The notes: generated by a model from the letters alone, not told the origin. A stretch of 64,000 nt of DNA from Porphyromonas macacae DSM 20710 = JCM 13914 (GCF_000379945.1 NZ_KB904149.1:1-64000), one strand, 5' to 3'. Shown: positions 27,688 to 38,589, counted from the stretch's first letter. Numbers and translations are program-made.

Positions 27688-29574
27688 ATGGAACCCTTAA
27701 AACACGAATGTGGCATTGCCACAGTCAGGCTGCGCAAGCCATTAAGTTTTTATCAAGAAAAATACGGATCATGGATGTATGGTTTGGATAAACTGTACCT
27801 CCTGATGGAGAAACAGCATAACAGAGGACAGGAAGGTGCCGGACTGGCCGTAACCAAACTATACAGCACACCGGGTGAGGAATATTTATTCAGAGAAAGA
27901 GCTTTGGGAGCAGATGCTATTAGAGAAATATTCGACAACGTATCCACGTATCTCTCCAAATTTAGTAAAGAACAGCTCTCGGATCCTTTATTTGCACAAA
28001 ATGCCATCCCTTTTGCCGGCGAATGTTATATGGGTCACCTCAGATACAGCACCACAGGTAAGAGCGGGATATCTTTTGTACACCCGATGATACGCAGAAG
28101 TAATTGGAGAGCAAAGTGTCTGGCAATCTGCGGGAACTTCAACCTGACCAATGTCGACAATATATTCAAAGAAATCACCTCTGTCGGACAACACCCCCGT
28201 CATACCTCGGATACGCATATCCTTTTGGAACAGATCGGTCATCGATTGGACAGGGAAGTTGAAAGGCTATACCGCACAGGTCATGAAAAAGATCATTTGG
28301 AGGGCATGGAGATCACTCACTATATCGAAGATCGCATAGACCTTGCAAACGTATTGAAAAAATGTGCTCCACTATGGGATGGAGGCTATGTAATGTGCGG
28401 CCTGACGGGTAGTGGCGAAAGCTATACCCTGCGCGACCCTTGGGGCATCAGACCATGCTTCTACTATATAAATGACGAAATCATCGTTATTGCCTCCGAA
28501 CGGCCTGTCATTCAAACGGTAATGAATGTAAAAGCCGATCAAATCAAAGAACTCAAACCCGGTGAAGCAATCTTTATCAACAGAGCAGGCACTCCAAGAC
28601 TGGAACAAATTCTTGCTCCCAGAGAATACAAACCATGCTCTTTTGAACGTATCTACTTCTCTCGCGGCAGCGATCAGGATATATACAACGAACGCAAAGC
28701 TCTGGGGATAGCCCTTACCGAACCGATCTTAAAAGCGATAAATCACGACTTGGAGCACACCGTATTTTCTTTTATTCCGAACACGGCAGAAGTAGCTTAT
28801 TACGGAATGATAGAAGGACTGAACAGGCATCTGGATGAAATCAAATACGAAAAGCTGCGGAAAAGGGAAGAACTTTCAGACGAAGAATTACGGAAAATTC
28901 TTGCATTGAAAGTTCGTATCGAAAAGGTAGCCATAAAGGATATCAAGCTGCGCACTTTTATCACCGAAGGCAGCAGTCGAGATAATTTGGCAGCACACGT
29001 ATATGACATTACCTACGGAACGGTAACACCGGGGATCGACAATCTTGTTATCATCGACGACAGCATTGTTCGCGGCACGACGTTAAGACAAAGTATTATC
29101 GGTATCATGGACAGACTCGAACCGAAGAAAATTGTAGTCGTATCAAGTTCCCCCCAAATACGCTATCCCGATTATTATGGCATCGACATGAGTAAAATGC
29201 GTGAATTTATTGCCTTTAGGGCTGCGATTGCATTATTGCAGGAGCGGGGCATGGAGCATATTATTCAAAATCAATACCGCAAGGCTATAGAACTAAGAGC
29301 AAAACCGTGGGATGAGTGTGTAGAAAATGTGGTTAAAGCCATCTACGCTCCTTTTCAACAGCAGGAAATTTCTAAAAAAATGGTTGAACTGTTACGTCCG
29401 GAAAATACCCAAGCAGAAGTTCAGCTACTGTTCCAGAGTGTCGAAGGGCTGCATACGGCCATTCCGAACCATCCCGGAGACTGGTATTTTACAGGAGACT
29501 ATCCCACCCCCGGCGGTTCCCACTTGGTAAACGAGGCTTATATAAGCTATATTGAGCAAGACTATCACAACTAA
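27688..29574 (+). CDS. Amidophosphoribosyltransferase-like protein, long Bacteroidetes form
   Basis: Class II (Ntn) glutamine amidotransferase joined to a PRPP-binding phosphoribosyltransferase domain, as in PurF, which makes 5-phosphoribosylamine for purine synthesis. The catalytic Cys is Cys8 in EPLKHECGIAT, so a seven-residue propeptide must be removed. EKQHNRGQEGAGLAV and MGHLRYSTTG follow. The PRPP site is LVIIDDSIVRGTT. At 628 residues it is over 120 longer than ordinary PurF. A charged, helix-rich insertion lies around residues 380-415 and there is a C-terminal extension. It is the first gene of a run with carA and carB. Whether it is the main PurF or a paralogue with another acceptor cannot be told from this window. 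Confidence 0.83.
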   Translation: MEPLKHECGIATVRLRKPLSFYQEKYGSWMYGLDKLYLLMEKQHNRGQEGAGLAVTKLYSTPGEEYLFRERALGADAIREIFDNVSTYLSKFSKEQLSDPLFAQNAIPFAGECYMGHLRYSTTGKSGISFVHPMIRRSNWRAKCLAICGNFNLTNVDNIFKEITSVGQHPRHTSDTHILLEQIGHRLDREVERLYRTGHEKDHLEGMEITHYIEDRIDLANVLKKCAPLWDGGYVMCGLTGSGESYTLRDPWGIRPCFYYINDEIIVIASERPVIQTVMNVKADQIKELKPGEAIFINRAGTPRLEQILAPREYKPCSFERIYFSRGSDQDIYNERKALGIALTEPILKAINHDLEHTVFSFIPNTAEVAYYGMIEGLNRHLDEIKYEKLRKREELSDEELRKILALKVRIEKVAIKDIKLRTFITEGSSRDNLAAHVYDITYGTVTPGIDNLVIIDDSIVRGTTLRQSIIGIMDRLEPKKIVVVSSSPQIRYPDYYGIDMSKMREFIAFRAAIALLQERGMEHIIQNQYRKAIELRAKPWDECVENVVKAIYAPFQQQEISKKMVELLRPENTQAEVQLLFQSVEGLHTAIPNHPGDWYFTGDYPTPGGSHLVNEAYISYIEQDYHN

Positions 29575-29595
29575 CAATAAAACCGAGCATCAAGC

Positions 29596-30672
29596 ATGTT
29601 TCAAAAACAAAGAAAAGCAACTCTTATTCTCGAAGACGGTACGAAATACCATGGATATTCATTCGGCTATGAAAGCCCGGTGGCCGGCGAAGTTGTTTTC
29701 AACACAGCAATGAACGGATATCCGGAGAGTTTAACCGACCCCAGTTACCGCGGACAGATTATGGTTATGACTTATCCGTTGATCGGCAATTACGGAGTAC
29801 CCTCCACTACACTCAAAGAAAACGGACTCTACGAATTTATGGAAAGCGACCGCATCCACATGGAAGCAATTGTGGTATCGGACTATTCGGGAGATTACAG
29901 CCACTGGAATGCAGTTGAAAGTTTGGCAGACTGGCTGATACAGGAAAAAGTTGTGGGTATCACCGGCATAGATACTCGTGCCTTGGCCAAACACCTGCGC
30001 ATACATGGATCTTTGAAAGGCAAAATACTCATGGAAGGCATGGAAGACATCGACTTTGCAGATCCCAACCGGGTAAACCAAGTAGCAGAAGTTTCCGTTA
30101 AAGAAATTATCACTTACGGTAATGGGAAGAAGAAAGTCGTCCTTGTCGATTGCGGGGTAAAAGACAATATCGTCCGCTGCCTTATGAAGCCGGACATCAC
30201 CCTGATACGCGTCCCTTGGGACTACGATTTCAATACCATCGATTACGACGGACTGTTTCTCAGCAACGGCCCCGGAAATCCTGAAATGTGCAGTATCACG
30301 GTTGAACATATAAAGAAAGCCATTCAAAAAGATAAACCGATATGCGGAATCTGTATGGGCAATCAGCTTCTGGCCGTTGCTGCAGGTGCCAAAATTTATA
30401 AAATGAAATATGGCCACCGGAGTCATAACCAACCCGTTCGTGAAATCGGCACCACACGATGTTTTATTACAAGCCAGAACCACGGTTATGCAGTAGATAC
30501 AGCAACTTTGGATGAAAACTGGCAAGCAAAATACATCAATTTGAACGATGGATCCAACGAGGGGATATGTCACAAAACGAAGCCTTTCTTCTCTACACAA
30601 TTCCATCCCGAAGCATTCGGGGGTCCAACCGACACTATGTTTATTTTTGACGAATTTCTGCGCTCTTTATAA
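29596..30672 (+). CDS. carA: Carbamoyl-phosphate synthase small subunit
   Basis: Glutaminase subunit that feeds ammonia to CarB for carbamoyl phosphate, the first intermediate of pyrimidine and arginine synthesis. The N-terminal domain has GEVVFNTAMNGYPESLTDPSY. The amidotransferase domain has FLSNGPGNP, the nucleophile Cys253 in GICMGNQLLA and a FHPEAFGGP block. The usual GHQ after the nucleophile is GNQ here. The length of 358 is typical. It starts 21 bases after the PurF-like gene, and a small membrane-protein gene begins 10 bases after its stop. Confidence 0.96.
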   Translation: MFQKQRKATLILEDGTKYHGYSFGYESPVAGEVVFNTAMNGYPESLTDPSYRGQIMVMTYPLIGNYGVPSTTLKENGLYEFMESDRIHMEAIVVSDYSGDYSHWNAVESLADWLIQEKVVGITGIDTRALAKHLRIHGSLKGKILMEGMEDIDFADPNRVNQVAEVSVKEIITYGNGKKKVVLVDCGVKDNIVRCLMKPDITLIRVPWDYDFNTIDYDGLFLSNGPGNPEMCSITVEHIKKAIQKDKPICGICMGNQLLAVAAGAKIYKMKYGHRSHNQPVREIGTTRCFITSQNHGYAVDTATLDENWQAKYINLNDGSNEGICHKTKPFFSTQFHPEAFGGPTDTMFIFDEFLRSL

Positions 30673-30682
30673 TTCCTACCCC

Positions 30683-31135
30683 ATGACGAGATACTATCTA
30701 AAAGGATATTCACCCAAAAGTAAAACGGTTATTCTCCTAAGAACCCTGATCATGCTTCTTCCGGTCTGCGGAATAATCGGCTTGGGATTGAATATCCATT
30801 GGGATTCCATGGGTTTGAATCGGAACTTTTACCCCATTTGGATCAATTGTATCTTGCTGCCATTTATATTTTCTTTCCATCGTTCCGAAATAATTATAGA
30901 TGAAAAGCTGCAAACATACCGGTTTGTACATTTTTTATGGGGTACACGTTTCACCCAGCCGTATACTTTAGATAAATATCGAAATGTCGAAATCGTCAAT
31001 AAGAAAAAAGGAGAGGTGAAATTAAATCTGAAAAACGGAAGCGCATCCTATTTCTATATGGATGCTCCCGAGGTATTTGTAGAAAAAGTAAACGGACTTT
31101 TACAGAAAAATTTTAACAACGACCATGATAGATAA
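30683..31135 (+). CDS. Small two-helix membrane protein between carA and carB, unknown
   Basis: A 150-residue protein with two hydrophobic segments at about residues 17-38 and 52-68. A soluble C-terminal half follows, with a PH-like strand pattern (YRFVHFLWGTRF, VEIVNKKKGEVKLNL). The start is the ATG at 30683-30685; the open frame continues upstream inside carA but that part is not expected to be coding. It begins 10 bases after carA and its stop overlaps the carB start by 11 bases, so it is translated as part of the carA-carB mRNA. I do not recognise a family with a known function. Its fixed place between the two synthase subunits is its most telling feature. Confidence 0.82.
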   Translation: MTRYYLKGYSPKSKTVILLRTLIMLLPVCGIIGLGLNIHWDSMGLNRNFYPIWINCILLPFIFSFHRSEIIIDEKLQTYRFVHFLWGTRFTQPYTLDKYRNVEIVNKKKGEVKLNLKNGSASYFYMDAPEVFVEKVNGLLQKNFNNDHDR

Positions 31136-34100
31136 AAGTAAAATAAAAAAAGTGCTTTTGCTCGGTAGCGGAGCACTGAAGATCGGTGAAGCCGGCGAAT
31201 TCGACTATTCCGGTTCTCAGGCTCTGAAAGCCATCCGTGAAGAAGGCATCAAAACTGTATTGGTTAATCCGAATATCGCCACGGTTCAAACATCCGACGG
31301 CATTGCCGATGAAATCTATTTTCTTCCGGTCACACCGTTCTTTGTCGAAAAGGTCATTGCCAAAGAGCGTCCGGACGGCATTCTGCTTTCTTTCGGCGGA
31401 CAAACAGCTCTCAACTGCGGTGTACAACTATATAAAAACGGCATTTTCGAGAAATACGGCGTTCAGGTTTTAGGTACCCCGGTTCAGGCTATTATCGACA
31501 CGGAAGATCGCGAATTATTCGTACAGAAACTTGATGAAATAGACGTTAAAACGATCAGCAGTCACGCCGTCGAGAATATCGAAGCAGCCAGAAAAGCAGC
31601 ATCGGAGTTAGGTTATCCTGTTATCGTTCGTGCTGCATACGCCTTAGGAGGATTGGGCAGCGGCTTCTGCGACAATGAAGAAGAGTTAAAAGAGCTGTGT
31701 CGCAAAGCATTCTCTTTCAGTCCTCAGGTACTGGTGGAAAAAAGTTTGAAAGGCTGGAAAGAAATCGAGTACGAAGTGGTACGGGACTGCCATGACAACT
31801 GCATCACCGTATGTAATATGGAAAACTTCGATCCTCTGGGCATTCACACCGGAGAAAGTATTGTCATAGCTCCGTCTCAAACGCTTACAAACAGCGAATA
31901 TCATAAATTAAGAGAGCTGGCCATCAGGATTATCCGCCATATCGGTATCGTAGGAGAATGTAACGTACAATATGCATTAGACCCGTACAGTGAAGATTAC
32001 CGGGTCATCGAAGTCAACGCCCGTCTTTCACGTTCTTCGGCTCTGGCTTCCAAAGCGACCGGTTACCCATTGGCTTTCGTTGCTGCCAAATTAGGTTTAG
32101 GTTACGGACTGTACGAACTGAAAAACTCCGTTACCCAAACGACGCCGGCTTTCTTCGAACCCGCGTTGGACTATGTCGTTTGTAAAATACCCCGGTGGGA
32201 TTTAGGTAAATTCCACGGCGTTTCCAGACAGTTGGGAAGCAGCATGAAATCCGTAGGTGAAGTAATGGCCATCGGACGAAGTTTTGAAGAAGCCATTCAA
32301 AAAGGCCTTCGCATGATCGGACAGGGTATGCACGGCTTCGTTGAGAATAAAGAGTTAGTCATACGGGATATAGACAAGGCCCTGCATGAGCCTACTGATA
32401 CGCGCATCTTCGTTATCAGCAAAGCTTTTAGACAAGGATACACCGTAGATCAGATACACGAACTGACCAAAATCGACCGCTGGTTCTTACAGCGTTTGCA
32501 CAATATTATCAACACGGCAGAAGCACTTGAGTCTTTAACCCGTTTGGACGAACTGCAGCCGGATTTACTTCTCAAAGCCAAACAACAGGGTTTCTCGGAT
32601 TTCCAAATAGCGAGGGCGATTTATAAAAAAGCCCGTAATTCGATGGAAAAAGCGGTTTTGGAAGTTCGCAGTCGCAGAAAAAAGTTCGATATTGTGCCGG
32701 TAGTCAAACAAATAGACACTCTGGCGGCAGAGTATCCGGCGGAGACAAACTATCTGTATCTAACTTATAACGGTACAGAAAATGACATCGAATATACCAA
32801 CGACCATAAGAGTGTAGTCGTACTCGGATCAGGAGCCTATCGTATCGGCAGCTCTGTGGAGTTCGACTGGTGCGGCGTAAACGCTCTTAACACAATCCGC
32901 AAAGAAGGATGGCGCTCGGTAATGATTAACTATAATCCGGAAACGGTCAGTACTGACTATGACATTTCCGATCGTTTGTATTTCGATGAACTCACTTTCG
33001 AACGCGTCATGGATATTCTCGATTTGGAAAATCCTCATGGAGTCATCGTTTCTACAGGAGGCCAAATCCCCAATAATCTTGCCTTACGCCTCGACGAACA
33101 GAACGTGCCTATTTTAGGAACAACCGCCAACAGCATCGACAATGCGGAAGACAGACATAAATTTTCCGCCATGCTGGATCGCATCGGTATAGATCAGCCC
33201 CGCTGGCAGGAACTTACGTCACTGGAAGATGTCGATAAATTCGTCGAAGAGGTAGGCTTTCCGGTATTGGTACGCCCGAGTTACGTACTAAGCGGCGCAG
33301 CCATGAATGTTTGTTCCAATCAGGAAGAGTTAAGGCGCTTTCTGGAGCTGGCGGCAAATGTATCCAAACAACATCCGGTCGTTGTAAGTCAGTTCATCGA
33401 AGGAGCCAAAGAGATAGAAATGGATGCCGTGGCAAAGAACGGTGAAATCATAGCCTATGCCATCAGTGAACACATCGAATTTGCCGGTGTGCATTCGGGC
33501 GATGCAACAATTCAGTTTCCTGCCCAGAAACTTTACGTGGAAACGGTGCGCAGAATCAAACGCATCAGCCGCCAAATCGCAGAAGCATTGAAAATATCCG
33601 GCCCTTTTAACATCCAATATCTGGCAAAAGGAAACGAAATCAAAGTTATCGAATGCAACCTGCGTGCCTCCAGAAGTTTCCCGTTTGTAAGCAAAGTTCT
33701 TAAAATCAACTTCATCGAACTTGCCACCAAAATCATGTTGGGTCTGGATGTACAAAAGCCGAATAAAAGCGAATTCGATTTGGATTACGTCGGCATCAAG
33801 GCTTCTCAATTCTCCTTTACCCGTTTGCAAAAAGCCGACCCCGTGTTGGGCGTGGATATGACAAGTACGGGCGAAGTGGGGTGCATTGCAGACTATACCG
33901 ATGAGGCCATTCTGAAATCCATGCTTTCCGTAGGATACAGAATACCGGAAAAAAGCGTACTGCTATCTACGGGCGGATACAAACAAAAGGCTGCGATGCT
34001 CGACGCCACCAAGCTTTTAGCCGAAAAGGGATACAAGCTCTATGCAACAGCCGGCACGCACAATATGCTCAAAGAAAACGGCATAGAGTCGACTTTAGTC

Positions 34101-34355
34101 TACTGGCCGAGCGACGAAGGAAAAATGCCCCAGGCCATAGATTTGCTCCGTGAAAAGAAAATCGATATGGTGGTAAATATCAATAAAAATCTGACTCCCG
34201 GAGAATTGACAAACGGATATAAACTGAGGCGTACTGCAATAGACCTGAATATACCGTTGCTCACGAATGCACGTCTGGCTTCTGCGTTTATCACTGCTTT
34301 CTGCAATATTCCGATAGAAGACATAAAGATAAAAAGCTGGCGTGAATACAAATAG
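31125..34355 (+). CDS. carB: Carbamoyl-phosphate synthase large subunit
   Basis: Large subunit that makes carbamoyl phosphate from bicarbonate, ammonia and two ATP. The chain of 1076 residues shows the expected internal duplication. Each half has an N-terminal VLLLGSGALKIGEAGEFDYS- or VVLGSGAYRIGSSVEFDWC-type block and an ATP-grasp domain (VIVRAAYALGGLGSG and VLVRPSYVLSGAAM). An MGS-type allosteric domain closes the protein. The start overlaps the small membrane-protein gene by 11 bases and the stop overlaps the next start by 14 bases, so the run is tightly coupled. Confidence 0.97.
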   Translation: MIDKSKIKKVLLLGSGALKIGEAGEFDYSGSQALKAIREEGIKTVLVNPNIATVQTSDGIADEIYFLPVTPFFVEKVIAKERPDGILLSFGGQTALNCGVQLYKNGIFEKYGVQVLGTPVQAIIDTEDRELFVQKLDEIDVKTISSHAVENIEAARKAASELGYPVIVRAAYALGGLGSGFCDNEEELKELCRKAFSFSPQVLVEKSLKGWKEIEYEVVRDCHDNCITVCNMENFDPLGIHTGESIVIAPSQTLTNSEYHKLRELAIRIIRHIGIVGECNVQYALDPYSEDYRVIEVNARLSRSSALASKATGYPLAFVAAKLGLGYGLYELKNSVTQTTPAFFEPALDYVVCKIPRWDLGKFHGVSRQLGSSMKSVGEVMAIGRSFEEAIQKGLRMIGQGMHGFVENKELVIRDIDKALHEPTDTRIFVISKAFRQGYTVDQIHELTKIDRWFLQRLHNIINTAEALESLTRLDELQPDLLLKAKQQGFSDFQIARAIYKKARNSMEKAVLEVRSRRKKFDIVPVVKQIDTLAAEYPAETNYLYLTYNGTENDIEYTNDHKSVVVLGSGAYRIGSSVEFDWCGVNALNTIRKEGWRSVMINYNPETVSTDYDISDRLYFDELTFERVMDILDLENPHGVIVSTGGQIPNNLALRLDEQNVPILGTTANSIDNAEDRHKFSAMLDRIGIDQPRWQELTSLEDVDKFVEEVGFPVLVRPSYVLSGAAMNVCSNQEELRRFLELAANVSKQHPVVVSQFIEGAKEIEMDAVAKNGEIIAYAISEHIEFAGVHSGDATIQFPAQKLYVETVRRIKRISRQIAEALKISGPFNIQYLAKGNEIKVIECNLRASRSFPFVSKVLKINFIELATKIMLGLDVQKPNKSEFDLDYVGIKASQFSFTRLQKADPVLGVDMTSTGEVGCIADYTDEAILKSMLSVGYRIPEKSVLLSTGGYKQKAAMLDATKLLAEKGYKLYATAGTHNMLKENGIESTLVYWPSDEGKMPQAIDLLREKKIDMVVNINKNLTPGELTNGYKLRRTAIDLNIPLLTNARLASAFITAFCNIPIEDIKIKSWREYK

Positions 34356-35373
34356 TATTGCAAGCTCCGGCAAGAACAGAATACCGGATATAGACCTGAC
34401 CAAAGCCATTGGCATTTTGCTGGTGGCTTTTGGTCATTTTGGTGCCATGACAGAGCAGCCGGGATGGTTTCTTACCATAAAAGAAGTTATATATACTTTT
34501 CATATGCCCATGTTTATTCTGCTCTCAGGCTATCTGTTTGGGCAATCCAAAGCGAACCGAAGCATCAAACAGTATCTTATCATCGGGTTTTGGCATTTAA
34601 TCATACCCTATCTGATATTTGCCCTGATATTCGACTCAATCTACCACATCATTACCGGAGATCAAATATGGTTTCAAGCACTGCTTAGCCCGTTATACAA
34701 AGCACCGCAGGGGCATGCTGTTTATCTGTGGTTCTTACCGGTACTGTTTTTTCTCCAACAAATAGCCCGCCTCACAAAGAAATTCGGATCCATGCCCGGT
34801 ATTTTTCTGTTCGGCCTGCTGTGGTTGGTTCGCCAGGGAATAATTTTACCGGAATGGTCATGGCAGCTCGACACGCCTCTTTTTTTCCTCAGTTACCTGT
34901 CGTATTACGGCATCTATTTCTTCATCGGATGGGACATGAACAGCAGTAAAAAACAGCCTTCCCGTATCCGGTCGGCAATCTTTACGCTTCTGTTCGCAGC
35001 GGCACTGTGGATTCGTTTCAATATGATACTTTGCCATGCCCGTAGTGTGTTGCTCCTGTTAGCCTTAGCCATAACAGGAAGTTTAGCCGTCTGGAACGGG
35101 ATGAGATTATGGCGAACACCATCTGCAGTCAGAAGCTTCACAATGGAGTTGGGGCGCAACAGCTATATCGTCTATCTTCTGCATCCTCTTATCATGTATC
35201 CTTTCGGTTGGGCTATAATACACTATCATTTCAACTATGCTCTGATGATGTTTGCAGCCATCGTTATGTCGGTGGCGGTTTCTGCTTTCATATGGCGAAA
35301 ACTGCTACCCAAAAGCAAATTGCTAAGTTTCATTTTAGGCAACTCCTCCTCTTCTACAAATACATCCGAATAA
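34342..35373 (+). CDS. Acyltransferase family 3 membrane protein (fucose 4-O-acetylase-like)
   Basis: A polytopic membrane acyltransferase of 343 residues. Its N-terminal block DIDLTKAIGILLVAFGHF, with a probable catalytic His, and FHMPMFILLSGYLFG are the marks of the acyltransferase-3 family. These enzymes move acetyl or other acyl groups onto surface sugars or lipids. About ten hydrophobic helices span the rest. The start is a GTG at 34342, 14 bases inside the carB 3' end, which suggests translational coupling. The acceptor is unknown and nothing around it is a glycan gene. The R1 repeat lies just after the stop. Confidence 0.85.
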   Translation: MNTNSIASSGKNRIPDIDLTKAIGILLVAFGHFGAMTEQPGWFLTIKEVIYTFHMPMFILLSGYLFGQSKANRSIKQYLIIGFWHLIIPYLIFALIFDSIYHIITGDQIWFQALLSPLYKAPQGHAVYLWFLPVLFFLQQIARLTKKFGSMPGIFLFGLLWLVRQGIILPEWSWQLDTPLFFLSYLSYYGIYFFIGWDMNSSKKQPSRIRSAIFTLLFAAALWIRFNMILCHARSVLLLLALAITGSLAVWNGMRLWRTPSAVRSFTMELGRNSYIVYLLHPLIMYPFGWAIIHYHFNYALMMFAAIVMSVAVSAFIWRKLLPKSKLLSFILGNSSSSTNTSE

Positions 35374-35389
35374 AGGATCATAGAAAAAA

Positions 35390-35549
35390 GACGGCGTGTC
35401 ATCATGTGCAAATGACTGTGTTCCTTGCGACATTCGGCTTCGGTCACGTACTTCGCGCTCCTTTCAGCCTCAGTCTTAACGCCTTGTACTCTACGCATTC
35501 CGATACATCTAACAGGGGCTGTGCCAAAAATGAATTTTGACACAGCCCC
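35390..35549. repeat. Dispersed repeat R1, copy A
   Basis: About 160 bp matching 38225-38387 and 43732-43894 along the full length. Shared blocks include CATCAT, GCAAATGACTG, the CTTCGGTCACGTACTTCG segment, CAGTCTTA and CCTTGTACTCTACGCATTCC. It ends in the hairpin GGGGCTGTGCCAAAA / TTTTGACACAGCCCC at 35515-35549. It sits between convergent genes (acyltransferase and clpC), where the hairpin can act as a terminator. Confidence 0.85.
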
Positions 35550-35610
35550 CTCTTATTTTTCCGGAATAACTTCCTATACCTGCTGTAATCGGTTTTTACT
35601 TTATACGGCT

Positions 35611-38163
35611 CTAACCGCGCACGATTTCTCCTTTTTCATCGGCTGTTAAGACAATCTCTTCTCCCGGAGAAACCTCCCCGTTCAAAATCATATCCGTGAG
35701 CTTGTCTTCTACTTCTTTTTGTAAAGCACGTTTCAAAGGCCGTGCACCGAACTGTACATCAAAACCTTCCCGGGCTATGGCGTCTTTAGCTTCTTCCGTC
35801 AGCGAAAGATTATAGCCGGCTTTAGCTATGCGTTTCAATATCGCTTTGAGCTCGATGTCCACAATACGTCTGATATCGGACTTCTCCAAACTGTTGAACA
35901 GGATCACATCATCCAAACGGTTCAGGAACTCAGGACTGAAAGTCTTGTTCAAAGCCTTTTTAATGATACGTTCTTCATAAGCTTTGTCAGACGTATCCTC
36001 CAAATCTCTATACCCTATACCGCGACCGAAATCTTTCAACTGACGCGTACCCACATTGCTCGTGATGATGATGACGGTGTTTCTGAAATCTACCCGGCGC
36101 CCCTCGCTGTCGGTCAGATAACCCTCATCCATTACCTGAAGCATAAGATTATAAACATCCTGATGCGCCTTTTCGATCTCATCGAGCAAGACCACGCTGT
36201 AAGGCTTCCGTCGCACCTGCTCCGTAAGCTGTCCGCCTTCCTCGTATCCCACATATCCCGGAGGAGCTCCCACCAGTCTGGATACGGCAAACTTTTCCAT
36301 GTACTCGCTCATATCCACCCGTATCAAAGCATCCTCGCTGTCAAAAAGATACTCGCTCAGCTTCTTTGCCAGATAAGTTTTACCCACTCCCGTAGGGCCG
36401 AGGAATAGGAATGAGCCGATCGGTCTTTTTTCGTTTCTCAACCCCAAACGACTGCGTTGGATGGCTTTGCTTATTTTATTAATGGCATCATCCTGACCGA
36501 CAACCTGCAGTTTAAGATTTTGAGCCATTTCACGCAATCTCTCATGCTCTACTTTGGCTATCCGCTCAGTAGGCACACCGGTCATCATAGCTACCACACG
36601 GGCTACTTCATCGGTTCCTACCGTTTCACGGTGCAGATCCATTTTCTTCTTCCACTCTTCGCGAGCTTCCGAGATAGCACTTTCTATCTGCCGCTCTTTA
36701 TCGCGGTAAGAAGCTGCCAACTCATAGTTTTGAGCTTTTACCGTTTGTATCTTCAATTCCTGAATACTTTTCAACTCTCTTTCCATCTCCTCGATTTCAG
36801 GAGGTACACCAACATTCTTAACATGTACGCCGGCACCAGCTTCATCCAAAGCATCGATGGCTTTATCCGGAAAGAAACGCCCGGATACATAGCGGTCTGT
36901 CAGATCGACTGCCATCTTAACAGCATCGTCGGTATAAGATACACAATGAAATTCCTCATACTTCGACTTAATATTTTTCAAAATCTCAAGGGTCTCTTCT
37001 TTCGTATTAGGCTGCACGATAATTTTTTGGAACCTGCGCTCCAGAGCACCATCTTTTTCTATGCTCTTTCTATACTCATCAAGCGTTGTGGCGCCGATGC
37101 ACTGCACCTCACCGCGCGCCAATGCGGGCTTAAGCATATTGGCCGTATCCATGGAGCCTGCGGCTGCTCCGGCCCCGACGATCGTATGCAACTCATCGAC
37201 AAAAAGTATGATATTGGGGTTTTTCTTCAATTCATCGATAACGGCCTTAAGCCGTTCTTCAAACTGCCCTCTGTACTTCGTGCCGGCAACCAGCAAGCCC
37301 AAATCCAGACTCACAATACGTTTATCAAAAAGAACGCGGCTCACATTGCGTTCAACAATGCGTTGGGCCAGCCCCTCCACAATGGCGCTTTTACCCACAC
37401 CGGGCTCTCCGATCAGAACAGGATTATTTTTCTTCCTCCGTCCGAGTATCTGTATTACCCGTTCGATCTCCTGCTCCCGGCCGATCACAGGATCCAGCTT
37501 CCCGCTCTTAGCCTGTTCGGTAATATCCACGCCAAAGTTGTCCAAAGCCGGAGTTTCGGTAGGCGGTTCCATGCTGCCCGTAGCTGTAGCTTTCGCCGAA
37601 CTTTCCGCTGCGGGTCTACCCTCTGAATAATGGCTGCCGCCATCCTGAGGTGAATTATTCTCCTCCTCATAATCATCCTCCTGATATCCGTTTACGGGAT
37701 TGGAAAAATTCCGCTCCAACAAATCGGATTCCGCATCACGATTATATGTCTGACTCTTGTCTGATTGCAGTTTCATAAATTTCTCTCTGATTAAATGTTG
37801 TCCCTTTGTAAATAAAATACAAGTCAGCAAATGTTCTACATCTATGGCGGCAGCTCCTGCCGCCATGCTTAACTCCGCTGCCTTTATAATACAGGTTTTG
37901 CAATTTATATCAAACTCCGGCACCACCGGCGTCGATGGGATATATTCGGGCACCAGTGCAGCTACGCGTGCATTGAGTTGCCCGTATAGCTCCGTCGTGT
38001 CTAATCCGTACTTTGAAAAGACACGATTTGCACCGTCTTCATCAACTTCCATAATAGCCACAGTCAGTATATCGGCCGTAACGACCGATATATTAAGATT
38101 GGCAGCGATTTCACAACTTCGCTCCAAAGCCTTTCTGAAAGTTGCCGTATAATTCAATTCCAT
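35611..38163 (-). CDS. clpC: ATP-dependent Clp protease ATP-binding subunit, ClpC type
   Basis: AAA+ unfoldase of the Hsp100 family that feeds proteins to ClpP or acts as a chaperone. It has an N-terminal Clp-N double repeat (residues 1-130) and an acidic, low-complexity linker (about 140-205). The first AAA module has Walker A GEPGVGKS at 252-259, and a short UVR-like coiled segment follows near residue 470. The second AAA module has GPTGVGKT and IVQ-type C-terminal blocks. The 850 residues and the short middle segment point to ClpC, not ClpB, which carries a long coiled-coil M domain. It lies alone between two R1 repeats. Confidence 0.93.
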   Translation of the reverse strand: MELNYTATFRKALERSCEIAANLNISVVTADILTVAIMEVDEDGANRVFSKYGLDTTELYGQLNARVAALVPEYIPSTPVVPEFDINCKTCIIKAAELSMAAGAAAIDVEHLLTCILFTKGQHLIREKFMKLQSDKSQTYNRDAESDLLERNFSNPVNGYQEDDYEEENNSPQDGGSHYSEGRPAAESSAKATATGSMEPPTETPALDNFGVDITEQAKSGKLDPVIGREQEIERVIQILGRRKKNNPVLIGEPGVGKSAIVEGLAQRIVERNVSRVLFDKRIVSLDLGLLVAGTKYRGQFEERLKAVIDELKKNPNIILFVDELHTIVGAGAAAGSMDTANMLKPALARGEVQCIGATTLDEYRKSIEKDGALERRFQKIIVQPNTKEETLEILKNIKSKYEEFHCVSYTDDAVKMAVDLTDRYVSGRFFPDKAIDALDEAGAGVHVKNVGVPPEIEEMERELKSIQELKIQTVKAQNYELAASYRDKERQIESAISEAREEWKKKMDLHRETVGTDEVARVVAMMTGVPTERIAKVEHERLREMAQNLKLQVVGQDDAINKISKAIQRSRLGLRNEKRPIGSFLFLGPTGVGKTYLAKKLSEYLFDSEDALIRVDMSEYMEKFAVSRLVGAPPGYVGYEEGGQLTEQVRRKPYSVVLLDEIEKAHQDVYNLMLQVMDEGYLTDSEGRRVDFRNTVIIITSNVGTRQLKDFGRGIGYRDLEDTSDKAYEERIIKKALNKTFSPEFLNRLDDVILFNSLEKSDIRRIVDIELKAILKRIAKAGYNLSLTEEAKDAIAREGFDVQFGARPLKRALQKEVEDKLTDMILNGEVSPGEEIVLTADEKGEIVRG

Positions 38164-38224
38164 AAAAATATCTCCTTAATTTGAATAAATACAAAAATCG
38201 TGCCATAAATATTCAATCAAGAAA

Positions 38225-38387
38225 GAAGGTGTGTCATCATTTGCAAATTACTGCGTTCCTTGCGACATTCGTCTTCGCTCACGTACTTCAGTATGCTCCC
38301 TTGAGCCTCTGTCTTAGCACCTTGCACTTTACACATTCTGACGCACCTGAAAGGGGCTGTGCCAAAAATGAATTTTCACACAGCCCC
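38225..38387. repeat. Dispersed repeat R1, copy B
   Basis: A 163-bp match to copies A and C, ending in GGGGCTGTGCCAAAAATG AATTTTCACACAGCCCC at 38353-38387, with one mismatched position in the stem. It lies upstream of clpC and of the fucosidase, so it cannot be only a 3'-end terminator here. Confidence 0.85.
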
Positions 38388-38589
38388 ATCACATAAAATC
38401 ACGAAACAATCATTGCACAAAAATTAGACAGAAATAATTTACAAGGTTTAATCTCAAGAAAATACCTCCCTTTTATAACGTGTAAACGGGCTGTTTTATG
38501 ATATAGGCAGCCGGTATAGCTAAATCACTCACAATGAGCAAAGAAGTGCAGAGACTCAAAAGACAAAAATTCTTTGCCTGACGGTTTGA

